Shown here one piece after another: positions 38,101 to 45,851 of a DNA stretch of 64,000 bases. The notes beneath the pieces were generated by a model that did no database searches, had not been told where the DNA came from, and was given only the letters and a program-made list of their open reading frames with translations. The position numbers and the translations under genes are program-made. Position 1 is the stretch's first letter, and each line of letters starts with the position of its first letter. Origin of the DNA: Tenacibaculum mesophilum (lineage in GTDB: Bacteria > Bacteroidota > Bacteroidia > Flavobacteriales > Flavobacteriaceae); contig NZ_CP032544.1 of the NCBI RefSeq assembly GCF_003867075.1, forward strand, positions 1,420,001 to 1,484,000, in the 5' to 3' direction.

Positions 38101-39927
38101 TGCAATATCAATTTTCTGATTAATAATAGGGAAAGTAAACTTCCACTCCACACTCGTTTTAACTTCATAAGAGCCTTTTTCTGCTCCATTTGGAATATCT
38201 GCGGTTAAATCAAAACTAGTAATTGATAAATCTGCTGGTAAAAAACTAGTGGGCAACTCAAAGCCCACTTTTTTAAACAAACCGTCCATCAATTGCCCTA
38301 AGTTTAACTTGTCACCTGCAGGCATATTTATGCTTAAATCCCACCCTCCATCTTCTGTTGAAGAATTATAATTTACTGCTGATTGTAATCTTAAATCTCC
38401 TATAGTAAAAAGACCACTAATAGCAGCTGTATATACATTTGAACCTGTTCCTGTTACTGGAGAAGTAGAGGTAAGTTGTAATGCTGCATCAGTTAATGAT
38501 ATATTGGTAATAAGGTTCATTTCAATATCTCCTGATGCAAAAAATGCATAGTATTTACTATTGATATCCATATCAATACCAAACCCTGTAAATACTACAC
38601 TTACCAAACTTTCTGGTATTTTTATAAAACCGCCTGTTATGGCTGCTAATAAATCATTGATTGAAACGGTTCCATCAAAAGCTGCTGATAAAGTAAGATC
38701 AGAAGTAATTTCTACATCAAAACCTCCTTTGAATATGGTTGGAAAAAAATTTACTCTTGATGTGAAAAAAATACTCTGAGCATTGATTGTTCCTGGTCCT
38801 AATATCCACCAATTTACATCAAACTCTTCAACCGAAAAATTATCAAAGAGGTTCCATGTACCAACTGACCCCACTTGTGCTGAAACACTATTTATTTGTA
38901 CACCATTAGTAAAGTTTAAGGAAGTTGTAAACCCTTTGAATGCAATACTATTTAAATACTGTTGCAATGTTGGAGGAATATTACTAAACCAATTATTACC
39001 AGCCATTAATGAGAACATATTTAATGGCGTAAGTGGTTTTTGAGGATCTGACGATATTGCAATATCAAAAGCTGATGATTTTGGAGCAACTGAAGTAGTG
39101 AAATCCATTTGAATATCTGTCCCAAGATGCAACTGTAATTGAAAAAATAAAGAAGGGGTTTGACTTATTTCTGTTGTTGATTCTGAATCTTCTTCTACAA
39201 CATCCTCTACAGATTCTATCTTGAAACCTACAGCAGGGTTACTTACTTCTAAAAACAAAAGAGATACAGGAGTAGCATTTATAGGTACAATAAGATTCAT
39301 ATCTGGATATAAATACTCCTTATTATCTACTTTTGATGGATCTAACATCCCTGTTAAAGGAAGTTTTGTACTTACCGACCATGATGTTAAAAAATCAACA
39401 ACATCAGCTAACCAATCTGTAAGAGTTATCATAGCAGAGAAATTCTGCCCTTCAACTAAAGGGATGTCTGAATTTTGCCATTTAAAATTATCCTTTTGTT
39501 CTGTACTAAACATAAAAGATGGTGAAGTATAAGGTAACCCATCAAAAACACCTCCTGTCATATATTCCCAACTAGTCTTAAAAGTCCAATCACTTAATGC
39601 GATTTGTATAGTAAACTGAGCTTCTCCTTTCTCATCAACAACAACCTTTAAAATAACATCTGTATTAGTTTTTTCTACATTTAAAATGTTTGCTTTAGCA
39701 TTACTTATGGTCAATGTATTCCCTGCTGGATCTGGAATAGATGTTTCTGACGTATCTATCAATAAAAAAGTTCCTTCAGCTAACTGATATCCTTTAGACA
39801 ATAACTCATCTAAGTTTTCTGGAGGTGTTAATTGAGAAGCAGAAAAAGTAGCAGCATTAATAGTGATATTTCCATTATTAGCAGCTGCCTGATCTCTAAA
39901 AGTGGTTGTTAAATTATAAAGACTCAT
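29182..39927 (-). CDS. Giant protein (~3580 aa) with LysM-like modules, function unknown
   Basis: From the ATG at 39927 (MSLYNLTTTFRDQAAANNGN); an upstream in-frame start would overlap the preceding gene. There is no signal peptide and no T9SS C-terminal domain. The N-terminal third is long, strand-rich and alternates hydrophobic and polar residues (for example VGVGYSINYGVLKAGFSITI). The middle carries several LysM-like modules, for example YTVKATDTINEVATGLQTTV, YEIVPGDTLIGIAKKL and the divergent YEVGLSSDTPSNNLTAIAEY. The C-terminal third has scattered Cys and no fold I recognise. It is the last gene of a five-gene operon with an EEP-fold protein 20 bases upstream. A structural or delivery protein is possible; I cannot name its function. 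Confidence 0.8.
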   Translation of the reverse strand: MSLYNLTTTFRDQAAANNGNITINAATFSASQLTPPENLDELLSKGYQLAEGTFLLIDTSETSIPDPAGNTLTISNAKANILNVEKTNTDVILKVVVDEKGEAQFTIQIALSDWTFKTSWEYMTGGVFDGLPYTSPSFMFSTEQKDNFKWQNSDIPLVEGQNFSAMITLTDWLADVVDFLTSWSVSTKLPLTGMLDPSKVDNKEYLYPDMNLIVPINATPVSLLFLEVSNPAVGFKIESVEDVVEEDSESTTEISQTPSLFFQLQLHLGTDIQMDFTTSVAPKSSAFDIAISSDPQKPLTPLNMFSLMAGNNWFSNIPPTLQQYLNSIAFKGFTTSLNFTNGVQINSVSAQVGSVGTWNLFDNFSVEEFDVNWWILGPGTINAQSIFFTSRVNFFPTIFKGGFDVEITSDLTLSAAFDGTVSINDLLAAITGGFIKIPESLVSVVFTGFGIDMDINSKYYAFFASGDIEMNLITNISLTDAALQLTSTSPVTGTGSNVYTAAISGLFTIGDLRLQSAVNYNSSTEDGGWDLSINMPAGDKLNLGQLMDGLFKKVGFELPTSFLPADLSITSFDLTADIPNGAEKGSYEVKTSVEWKFTFPIINQKIDIAAALALKYDATKAAGKQYSGGVMGSVLLEYFNAEVKIGYNFDGDDQLLMIEWEGFIAKYNVAGESRTIIFEIKNWSVGSLLTSFMKMLFDPNFELDAPWDILNKISLDGFKVTYDLDTKEVVVDYKLPKSLDLIFITINGIKLTKNAQGVQIAFDGSSVVPAVNDSNVFNKEKGQDVKNMPEVPGQGTQYFELRLLAMGQHVELNNVAQYQSIKEVTDAMEKAFETPEKGKVPIGPGSGNSLLSFNENSNWLIGADFGILNVGTKEKPVWTLEMQAVFNDPNLYGLRIAMAGDKAKIFAGLDFEIMYKKISDGVGVYQIALTLPDALRYLQFGAVNITLPSIALAIYTNGDFMVDIGFPYKLDFSRSFTLQAIVPPGIPAMGSGGFYFGKLSSATTKKVPQTNYGNFNPVIVFGIGLQVGVGYSINYGVLKAGFSITIFGILEGVIATYHPYQGTLQENNKTEVETSYYYWLQGTLGLIGKLYGSLDFGIISASVNITVKVYAQATLEAYNKMPLAIVASVDVQVSAKINLGLFSIKINFSFKAEIRTDLTIGTDQTSMAPWNRQLSDSVDDRALVYAAKSSQLSELPIKDMHYSSKLVVSTEEKSPTLNIYFIPHLTVAGSENGDLKNQTAQYVTSLWIDAPDAENPDSTVTSSFEYLSQDFFRWLIQNYADETATESTRATADELAVSAADLQLLLALLSNEDTPLPIPTDKLLSFLEDTFEAVNIQNVTESSKPETAAVFPMFFDLELSVPDAGVDVDFSTYNMATDAYLSEVKKWFNELAVKVSEENTNAALKKSTSVEHSLSTFVFEDYFVLIGKQLIGYAEDALKNYTYPLSKGNSLNAMANWANGISTSDGTTNAVEVSNLSKANQSHPLNGGIDIQITGVMYTILDGDNFVSIGAKYALETALLITQNAAIPGLLQVQEITYEAKTYTVKATDTINEVATGLQTTVADLANDSSFQKNTLLTTEANLIIAAANYTAKSEDTFTSIASTTFNNISVDDLLLQNQSVPGLFISGDSFVYDSITYEIVPGDTLIGIAKKLSTPTNTVTVNDLANDAKVQSLQVQPLGVLLIQPFIHTTATFSNPDDAETLGKIAQKYNTTSEVLGTNYHNQQINNLFYDSDNYSTTNIPELRCLDVQSILDYFKAKQSYTQLSGMVSRYQLHGMRLPTTLPGLTLDANSPCTGDDCALYRLTGQQFEIPSDVKEGFTINLINTTLSWLQFNGEVPSGDPKKATLPIQLTPEDISQIATVVTYAQQTGIEPNILKLAAMKPYNLIPVQYTFQTVTQWSTSGEVTLPYGSLGGQTEISPLIWNFPSGLLQQIAIPKRAGSAMDIQIGTYNATTGAMDYKNSEYYGWSTLLEIDIKKQADDTAPGTSTFTYELIGANESGTQILERLLRVLDPNSSSNNQGVIEDIQWLYEGSDGLLSVGNLNMKTFIVQSNLSTETNPVQLKSLQKSLKIEEAEKPNGVLNSLYDFVKLLWECSITRSGGYYLLYNEIEGNTGFPDTIFDSSGNGTISLLVIYSNSYNNILKDFMNCAITGDKIDTSSSIVYAESKAQKDLSYTTTSANETLQSISSQYNILISELANLNETDVKLNTSAKPIVLDGLQYEVGLSSDTPSNNLTAIAEYFNVNPDDVKSLNPSIDNWDSLPVWQLVEIPTVTYKITTGEGTPGNTMQSIANYYFIDVDTLSFIIKDAAVFNVNTTFAIVDQVVHKVSSIQQGTAGFELSRTNPGTPPDNPSDAGYAETYLNNLYNLLSYQVVANRYFNKSIVGLPSGPANNKDQNEENTNSPWTYNQVIPIAQYAVDNPNNSYPVGFPQKEDNPYRGIGNTLQIHFDWVDYYGNETVTPFSNPELNTKSPLNNPPVQVGYLDELKGFSQWPSLFITYDVTLENDTDRELLLNFSFDVTRYLNTDGKPCVSDPNNPDAPEYQKNALHDLAVYTNIYYQINQFNPYVEDQNTVTLSLSTSLLPGIETDVDLAPINNFVKEIYAYLYAIAYCQSVPTAPTMSSIKQPVAIENLETASIFELTVALRMERDLSFVNNDFKDSPSVTSTNTVVQPNTYVPNLEQENSTDEKVQNHSLTEFAVNFEKTFYQENEYVLKIATGIDKELVRSQKNEAIYIVRMGLKPGNGIYWNVEPAGSYELTNDSISKLSNLGVPSSVVDKITPLVGTIYMSKASFDEALQGVLTQEEFTTYKIQIYTYSLLNASFYAPLPISTSLVSKKDVPICSYVTGKGLDCEKGTVKNFTDVDMDIWGKQCLDAIDLFLSSEYAVPAFLVDELKSEEEKEFLKSLNSDATSYLEAITKAKSLLAETISTKVETILTAPEVNETRKLNAQEKFKQQLLIQLGNTYSVNAVVQMEVTAESGIAREGQNQIAPRLYGTPSIVSSTEGDSKLYSISNAKIQLDYEDGEKTSDISFIFSTKNTKEFTTVPLGMDYQITHVEFDITEVPDVKGYQASKWLTFIVPVNLAETVEPDFDKSPLQQSLGTVDIPIVLRNYPKPPTLTTQEGKAVSVVCDTTKEVLEKASEWNFTYTYSEDQAAQDQIYSDVRFNTFDSQDNNLQAKRGSTRNLFNDMAQMVNVWSSVLNDMTKYLTLISPTSDETDPNLDKAFYAMQAMVQLTNNLSLAWDEHNKKAMLYKASQVGDTETTSAYNFTIQQKEDPHFTTTCDCQGGEECKRLVVSIVLPQDMSEIDKQLFMNEFKLAEIPSAPLININNYTRVQATDESGAPIENSYWYVKDPKAKVKEYLGYPCSFEIPNRTVEVNGLNVLQFQNTWAGIAVIRNEGLVEDNPTNPKFIYRTPLIRFSNKLIPLLSNNTKINIAKILDENGSSMSLSEHLATFFKTFFTYDQLHQQTIKVTSYWNYYLQETAKSDLPPVQLPVLLYTPFSFKIPEDYTIPTEGCSEEITSDTPFVCQLAKALEKWYEDKKPTTTEAYFSFDLSVFSEVTETQLPLIQLSNLVLPYKYIKNL

Positions 39928-39947
39928 AATACGAGGTGTATATATTG

Positions 39948-41306
39948 TTATATATCTATAATTAAAGGAAGATGATCGCTGGTACTTCTTATATGACCAT
40001 AATTTGACCATCCTTTAAACTGGCTAAGGCCTCCAATAGTTCCAGGTGCTATCCCTCCATTTCCTCCCGGACCATTAGGAGGAAGAGGTAACGCTACAGG
40101 TAATCCAGCATTTGGTGCTCCAATTGGTATTTGACTCATATTTGTAGCATATACATAATGACCTGCAGGAGCTCCTCCAGGAGTTGGCATCACCCTATTA
40201 TAAGGGCTTCCAGTAACCCTATTAATTATGGTTATGTTTGCTGCGGGTCCCCCTGCTGCAGCTCCATATCGAGTTAAAATATTGTCAATACTATTATAGC
40301 CTTGAAAATTAGGATTACTTCCAACGTATTCATATCCAGGATATCCATTCGTAAACCAAGGTTTTGCTTTATTACTAGTTTTTATATGTGTAAAAACATA
40401 CCCTTTATCTGGCCATCCGTTATTAGCTGTTGGATTTATGGCTCTAGTATATCCTGCACCTGCAGGTAAAAAACTAATGAGGTTATTATAGGCTATAGGC
40501 TCAAAGTAAGCATTGAAAATATTAACATTAAAATCTCCTACAATAATTCCTACTTCGTCTGCATTTAGATCATTTGTTATTTCTCTTACGTTGGAAAGCT
40601 GATTTGTACCATTTGCTGCTGCTACATTATTAGGTGGTGCATGATATGACAATAATTTTATAGTTCTATTATTAGCTGCCTCCCAAAATGTTGTTAAATA
40701 TGGTGGTCGATTTCCAACTCCAGGAAATTGTAATCTATTCGGAGGCATTGCATTATCTGTAAAAAGCCATTGCCCTGCTAACCTATTAGAATTTATTCCT
40801 GCATTGATATTACCTCCAGGAACAGCTACTGCAGGTAAACAATTGTTCCAAGGAGCTGCGTAGGTCGCTAGATTTGGCGCTCCAATATTAGCTATAGAAT
40901 CTGACGAATTTCCTCCACCTTGCCAACCCCACGGACCACTAAAATTAAGATTAGCACTGTTATAGTAGACAGATATTCCTTCTGAAACACCTCCTACACC
41001 AAGAATCAGAGGAGGTACTAGCATCCAGTTTACCCCAAGTGCAGCTCTAATTCTATTTAATAAATCCAAAGCTCCTTGGCTACCTCCTGCTGTCACAAGA
41101 GTTCCTTCAGCTCCTCCTCCAGTAGAAGTCTCTACTATTACCAGAATATCTGGAGGATGGGCGACAATAGTATCCATAATATATTGTCTTCTATTTACAG
41201 ATGCTGCTTGACCTGACAAAGAGCTTCCACGTTGCCTTTTTCTACTTGGGTTATTTATTTTATTAATACCAAACTGCTGTATATTCCAATAGAGTACTCT
41301 TGCCAT
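39948..41306 (-). CDS. Endonuclease/exonuclease/phosphatase (DNase I-like) family protein
   Basis: A 452-aa protein of the EEP fold. The motifs appear in order: LYWNIQQFG (metal/active Asn), DILVIVETS (metal Glu), LLSYHAPPNN (catalytic His), IIVGDFNVNIF (Asp, Asn), YNSIDNIL and the final STSDHLPLII (catalytic Asp-His). So the active site looks complete, for a nuclease or phosphodiesterase. There is no signal peptide. Compared with minimal EEP enzymes it has Gly/Pro/Asn-rich inserts, especially near residues 385-425 (LPLPPNGPGGNGGIAPG). It lies 3 bases after the 1239-aa gene and 20 bases before the giant gene, so they probably act together. Confidence 0.88.
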   Translation of the reverse strand: MARVLYWNIQQFGINKINNPSRKRQRGSSLSGQAASVNRRQYIMDTIVAHPPDILVIVETSTGGGAEGTLVTAGGSQGALDLLNRIRAALGVNWMLVPPLILGVGGVSEGISVYYNSANLNFSGPWGWQGGGNSSDSIANIGAPNLATYAAPWNNCLPAVAVPGGNINAGINSNRLAGQWLFTDNAMPPNRLQFPGVGNRPPYLTTFWEAANNRTIKLLSYHAPPNNVAAANGTNQLSNVREITNDLNADEVGIIVGDFNVNIFNAYFEPIAYNNLISFLPAGAGYTRAINPTANNGWPDKGYVFTHIKTSNKAKPWFTNGYPGYEYVGSNPNFQGYNSIDNILTRYGAAAGGPAANITIINRVTGSPYNRVMPTPGGAPAGHYVYATNMSQIPIGAPNAGLPVALPLPPNGPGGNGGIAPGTIGGLSQFKGWSNYGHIRSTSDHLPLIIDI

Positions 41307-41309
41307 AGC

Positions 41310-44300
41310 TTAAGGTTTTGTTTTGTTATATGCTGCATACCATCCTAAACTTTTGGCAGTAGCTCCTGGGTTTGGGTTACCAAAAAGTAAAAAATTGGTA
41401 CTTCCTCCTGGTGGTAGTTTGAGAATTCCTAAAAACTTCAATGCTATTTTACTCAATGTCATTAAATATGATTGTTGAGCTTCTACATATTCTAATTTTA
41501 AAGTATCAATAGATAATTTTAAAACTCCTTGTAGACTAAGAAGTTTAGCATTACTGCTGGTTCCTGGGAGTTTTATTCCTACAAATGCGTTATAGGAAGT
41601 ATCGGTCGCTTTATTCCCTGGACTCCATGCAATCAATAAACTAGCATTAAAATCTAATGACGCCGCTAATTCACCGGGAGTTCCCATATTTAAGGTCATT
41701 TCTAGTCCATACCAATTTTCTGAAAGCCCAGTAGTATTGATTCCTGGCAAACTTAAATTAAGATATCCTAAACTAGAAGGTTTGGTATCCTTATCTCCAC
41801 TGACAAGGTTATTGATTTGTAGTGCAAAGTTAGGGTATAAACTTAGCTGTCTAGTTGTACTAAGATCTGAGTTAAATACTATTTTTGAAGCATCAAAAGC
41901 GTAATCTACTACTGTTGGTGTACTGATATCAAAAGCCATATCAATATATAAGTTGCTATAACTTAAACCATCTATAATATCTGTATCTGTACCATTACCA
42001 AAAGAAAAAGCGTCCATGATAATTGTTTTTTCTTCAGTTTCATTTGTTTCAGGAGTGGTTGTTTGCATTACTGCATAGTTTAAATACCCCCACATAGCAA
42101 AACTAGATTCTATATAAGTTGCTTTTGGATCGGTTGTTAATGTATTAAACTGAATTTTGGTAATTTCTACATTTTTAAGAAGGTTGCTATCAAAATAAAA
42201 TAAGTTATCATCCGTATTTTCAAACACATACACTGGTGTACCATCATGATCTTGATAAGTTCCATCAAGCACTACTGTATTTAGAGTTTTAGAACCGTAT
42301 TTATTATTCGTTCCTATAACGGTATCAGAAAATAAATTGTTCATCGTTAATTGCACCTTACTCTGGAAAAATTTTATCGCTGTATTTTCAAAAAGAACTT
42401 GTAATTGAAGTACTTTAAAATCGTAAGTAGCTCCCGCTAAAGGAGGTACAGGCTTATTAGTATTTAACCCTTGTAATAATTGTTGCTGATAAGCTGTGTC
42501 TAGATAATTAATGAGTCCAAATAGAGAACTCTTTTTTTGCATTTGAATTTCACCGTCAGCATTTACTTTATTGACTTCTATTCCAAAATGATGTGCATTA
42601 AATCTAGTCAAGTCAATACCAGAGATCAATCCTTTTAATTGTTGAGGAAACTCTTGTAAATCAATATCGGCTTTGAGCACCAATATTCCGTTCCAATCTT
42701 TATTGTTTATAATATTATGGAACTTTTCATACAGAATTGCCTGATTACTTTCTGGGTGTTCTAAACCATATTGATAAGCTTTTTCAGCATCTTCTATATA
42801 ACTCTGTATCCATGATGAAATAGCTATTAACTGTTGATAAGCATTGGCTGGATCTTCAACTCCTTCTGTATTGAAAGTATTGGGTTGAGTCCAAGTTTTT
42901 GGATTTTTAACTCTATCTAATAAAGTCCCTTTACAAAATTTAAAAATAACTACGTTATTATAATCAGCATAAGTATTTGTTGTTCCTACATTAATATCAA
43001 ATAGCCAATCTTCAATTGACATTTTGTTATTAAATATAGCCTCTGATGTAGTCTGCCCCCCTTGTTCTCCACTTTTAGAAAATAATGCTCCCAAATGATT
43101 GTTTTGAGTTGCTACTAAAAACTGCTGATTGGTTAAAAAAGCACTCTGTAATGTAGTGGATAGATTTACAAAGCTCATCTGGTACTGGGCTGGGTCAGTT
43201 GGTGTCTGGTTTTCAGGATACAAATATTCAGGTGTAGCCCCCTGATGAATATCATTTTGTCCTAAGTTGAGTAAACTCCAAGCTCCATTATTATTTACAT
43301 TTGCTATTAATCCTTGCGGAGTTGTAGAACTTGTATAACTACCATCTACGTTACTCAAAAGTCTTTTTCTTTTGCTTACACTTTTTGATGCTCTTTGCGT
43401 AGTTAATTGTGCTGCAATAAGTGTTTTTCGTTCTTTACTAAGTACTTCAGATTCAAAACTAGTTAAATTATCGTTTCCTGGTTTTTGAGAATCTGCTTCT
43501 ACTGCCAAGTATGGAACAATAGGAACATAAAAATTTTGTTGAGGCATATCTACACTAGGTTCATAAAAGCCTAGTAAATTAGATTTACCCGTAATAACTT
43601 GGCTTACTCCATGATCTTTAGCAAATAAAGAAGCGCCTTCAGGCTGAGAAACATATTGTACATTCTCAGCTACATCAGATATAATATTACACCATCCTGT
43701 TAAATATTTATTTTCTAAAGTTGGACTATTGGTTCCTGGGTTTACCAGTGAAAGTTCTTGTGCAGGAAAATTTGGAGCGTAAGCTGATTGTTTACTTTTA
43801 AATCGTAATACATCTCCTACAGGAGTTCCATCTTTAATGGAATAAGGTGTAAAAGAGATAGTTTCTGTTCCTGACAACCCTGGTAGAAAGTCAAATTGTC
43901 CATTTTCATCTACTTGATCTGATTCTGGGTCTAGAAAAAAATCGCCCTCAGGTTGTAAGTAAAATCGCTCTGTTTCATTAATATCTCTGGGAGAAATAAG
44001 TAACAAGGAACTATTAGGTAATGGAGTTAAATTGTTAGACGGATTCGTGTTTTCAATTAAATTAACTTTTGGCCATAAAGTAATAGAGTGCCCTGTATTT
44101 ATTGAAAAAAAGCTAGGTAAATAGCAAGGTGTCGATTTTCCTGAAGTACTATTAAAAATGCTTCCTGTAAACGCAAAATAGGTATTTAACCCTTTTTTAT
44201 TTCCTATATCTAAAGGATCAATAGCCGCTTGGGTCATTGCATACTCTACATCAGATTGAGGTTTAAAAATAGGATAACTATATTTTTCAATACTCTTGTC

Positions 44301-45029
44301 TGTTGGTTCTGTATGGTAATAACAAGTTTCTGAATAAAAGGCCTTAAAATCACTTTCTAAATTAAATCCTATTGGAAAACTAAATGCACCACAATTATAT
44401 TGAGTAAATGCTATAGATATGTCTTTATTAAGCAACGTATCACTTCCAAATTCTTTACTGTTAAAAGATATATTGGGACTGTTTAAATCGTAATTTAATT
44501 GTATTTGTGTAGCTGCACCTTCTGGAATGAAAGATACTTCTGTATTATTTCTAATTGATAATGTTGCAAAACCATTTCCCATAGTGTAATTAAAAGTTTG
44601 GCTAACCTTAATTACATTCTGAGAGTTCACATAAAAATTAATTGCAATAACATTTTCATTGGTTGGTTTTGAATTTACATCTAACAACCAAGCAGTGGTA
44701 ATATTATTTGAAAAGTTTTCTCTATACTTTTGTAAATAAGCTCTTACTTCGTTTATATATTTAGTAATATTTTCAGCATCAGGAGCATTTTCAGCAAAAA
44801 GAAAATAAACAGAAAGTTTTTTTGCTTTTGATAAAGTAAGTGTAGATTCTTTATAGGTAGAATCTTCTGGTAGTACTATGGCAGACCATTCATTAAGTTC
44901 TGGTGTTACGTTAATATACAATAACGGATCTCCAGAATTCACATTACTAAATAAAGTACCCTCAGTATCTTGTAGAGTTGAACCCATAGCATTAGAATAA
45001 TATGTGTGTAAAATAACTTGGTAGTGCAA
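41310..45029 (-). CDS. Large protein of unknown function (1239 aa)
   Basis: I do not recognise this protein. The frame opens at a TTG (45029); an ATG at 44987 (MGSTLQDTEG) is the alternative start. It has no signal peptide. The sequence is rich in Asn, Ser, Thr and Leu with many predicted strands and few Cys. A basic patch (RASKSVSKRKRLLSNVDG) lies near residue 560. The C-terminal region (GLEMTLNMGTPGELAASLDFNASLLIAWSPG) resembles the strand-rich part of the giant protein encoded downstream, so the two may be related building blocks. An 8-base G run lies just upstream. Confidence 0.75.
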   Translation of the reverse strand: MHYQVILHTYYSNAMGSTLQDTEGTLFSNVNSGDPLLYINVTPELNEWSAIVLPEDSTYKESTLTLSKAKKLSVYFLFAENAPDAENITKYINEVRAYLQKYRENFSNNITTAWLLDVNSKPTNENVIAINFYVNSQNVIKVSQTFNYTMGNGFATLSIRNNTEVSFIPEGAATQIQLNYDLNSPNISFNSKEFGSDTLLNKDISIAFTQYNCGAFSFPIGFNLESDFKAFYSETCYYHTEPTDKSIEKYSYPIFKPQSDVEYAMTQAAIDPLDIGNKKGLNTYFAFTGSIFNSTSGKSTPCYLPSFFSINTGHSITLWPKVNLIENTNPSNNLTPLPNSSLLLISPRDINETERFYLQPEGDFFLDPESDQVDENGQFDFLPGLSGTETISFTPYSIKDGTPVGDVLRFKSKQSAYAPNFPAQELSLVNPGTNSPTLENKYLTGWCNIISDVAENVQYVSQPEGASLFAKDHGVSQVITGKSNLLGFYEPSVDMPQQNFYVPIVPYLAVEADSQKPGNDNLTSFESEVLSKERKTLIAAQLTTQRASKSVSKRKRLLSNVDGSYTSSTTPQGLIANVNNNGAWSLLNLGQNDIHQGATPEYLYPENQTPTDPAQYQMSFVNLSTTLQSAFLTNQQFLVATQNNHLGALFSKSGEQGGQTTSEAIFNNKMSIEDWLFDINVGTTNTYADYNNVVIFKFCKGTLLDRVKNPKTWTQPNTFNTEGVEDPANAYQQLIAISSWIQSYIEDAEKAYQYGLEHPESNQAILYEKFHNIINNKDWNGILVLKADIDLQEFPQQLKGLISGIDLTRFNAHHFGIEVNKVNADGEIQMQKKSSLFGLINYLDTAYQQQLLQGLNTNKPVPPLAGATYDFKVLQLQVLFENTAIKFFQSKVQLTMNNLFSDTVIGTNNKYGSKTLNTVVLDGTYQDHDGTPVYVFENTDDNLFYFDSNLLKNVEITKIQFNTLTTDPKATYIESSFAMWGYLNYAVMQTTTPETNETEEKTIIMDAFSFGNGTDTDIIDGLSYSNLYIDMAFDISTPTVVDYAFDASKIVFNSDLSTTRQLSLYPNFALQINNLVSGDKDTKPSSLGYLNLSLPGINTTGLSENWYGLEMTLNMGTPGELAASLDFNASLLIAWSPGNKATDTSYNAFVGIKLPGTSSNAKLLSLQGVLKLSIDTLKLEYVEAQQSYLMTLSKIALKFLGILKLPPGGSTNFLLFGNPNPGATAKSLGWYAAYNKTKP

Positions 45030-45061
45030 TAAAGTATGAGTATCAAAACTGAGGAATTGAA

Positions 45062-45069
45062 CCCCCCCC
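45062..45069 (-). repeat. Homopolymeric G8 tract upstream of the 1239-aa gene
   Basis: Eight consecutive G on the coding strand lie 33 bases before the TTG and about 75 bases before the ATG start of the 1239-aa gene, in a 68-base gap after the 148-aa gene. Long G runs are rare in this AT-rich DNA and are prone to slippage. The tract could vary expression or, with altered length, connect different upstream frames to the gene. Confidence 0.7.
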
Positions 45070-45097
45070 TTAAAAAAGCATCGTGATACACTATAAA

Positions 45098-45532
45098 CTA
45101 ATCATCCTTAGGACATAAAATAGATACAATTACTATTACATCGTAAGGTGATAAATTGGATACAATCAGTTGACTCCCTTTAAAATCAGCGACAGCTATA
45201 AGCTGCTGTCTAATCTTTAAAATATGAATACCATTAAACGAGGTACTGTCATTAAATTTTACATTATTAGTATCTCCTGTGTTAACAACAGTAGCTTGCT
45301 GAGCTTTACTAATATTATTAATGTAACAAATACATTGAGACCCGTTATTGGTATCTAATACAGCATATTCATTCTTTAAAAGCACAATTGTATCCAGTTT
45401 GGATTTTGTAATACTTTGAGAAAATGCTGCATTACTCGCTAATACAAAAAAAGCAAGGATTGTACATACTATATACAATCCTTTTTTTTTATTAACCTTG
45501 TGTAGTTTGTGCCTGAATTTCTGCAGTTGCAT
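45098..45532 (-). CDS. Small exported protein of unknown function
   Basis: About 144 aa from the ATG at 45532; two other ATGs lie within 12 bases upstream. A basic N-region (RHKLHKVNKKK) precedes a hydrophobic stretch GLYIVCTILAFFVLASNAAFSQ, so it is probably exported. The mature part is strand-rich with three Cys (CICY near residue 70 and one near the end). Its ending, QLIVSNLSPYDVIVIVSIL, resembles QVTVSNITNAQNDATAEIQ of the upstream 119-aa protein, so the two may be distant relatives. The gene overlaps the end of the upstream gene by about 40 bases. Function unknown. Confidence 0.65.
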   Translation of the reverse strand: MQLQKFRHKLHKVNKKKGLYIVCTILAFFVLASNAAFSQSITKSKLDTIVLLKNEYAVLDTNNGSQCICYINNISKAQQATVVNTGDTNNVKFNDSTSFNGIHILKIRQQLIAVADFKGSQLIVSNLSPYDVIVIVSILCPKDD

Positions 45533-45851
45533 CATTCTGAGCATTAGTAATATTAGAAACGGTTACTTGCGAACCTGCAAAATCTCCATTACACACCACA
45601 CTATAAGATGGTGAATTTGGCGGAATATTAAATAATCCATTAGCAGGTTTAGCAGCTCCATTGTCATAACAATTAACACCTGCAGGCGCACCTGCTATTG
45701 TAAAAGTTAGTGTATTAGCTCTACTAGAATTTGTAATAGTAAGAGTAGATTGTGAACCATTCGCTGTATTCCAGGTTGCAAACTGACCTGAATCTATAGC
45801 TGCTGAACCTTGTTGGTTAATTACTGGGTTTTGTGTTGCAGTAGTTGCCAT
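45492..45851 (-). CDS. Small protein of unknown function, first gene of the giant-protein operon
   Basis: A 119-aa protein with no signal peptide. It is rich in Asn, Thr, Ala, Gly and Ser, with strand-like stretches (SQSTLTITNSSRANTLTFTI and GDFAGSQVTVSNI) and two Cys that could pair. It resembles small jelly-roll or Ig-like structural proteins in composition, but I recognise no family. It opens the minus-strand operon that ends with the giant LysM-like protein. Its promoter must lie in 45852-46080, back to back with that of peptide gene 2. Confidence 0.65.
   Translation of the reverse strand: MATTATQNPVINQQGSAAIDSGQFATWNTANGSQSTLTITNSSRANTLTFTIAGAPAGVNCYDNGAAKPANGLFNIPPNSPSYSVVCNGDFAGSQVTVSNITNAQNDATAEIQAQTTQG

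Noticed and set aside
29182..39927. Giant protein as a non-ribosomal peptide or polyketide synthase
   Set aside because: No adenylation, condensation, ketosynthase or carrier motifs are visible; the sequence is strand-rich with LysM-like modules.
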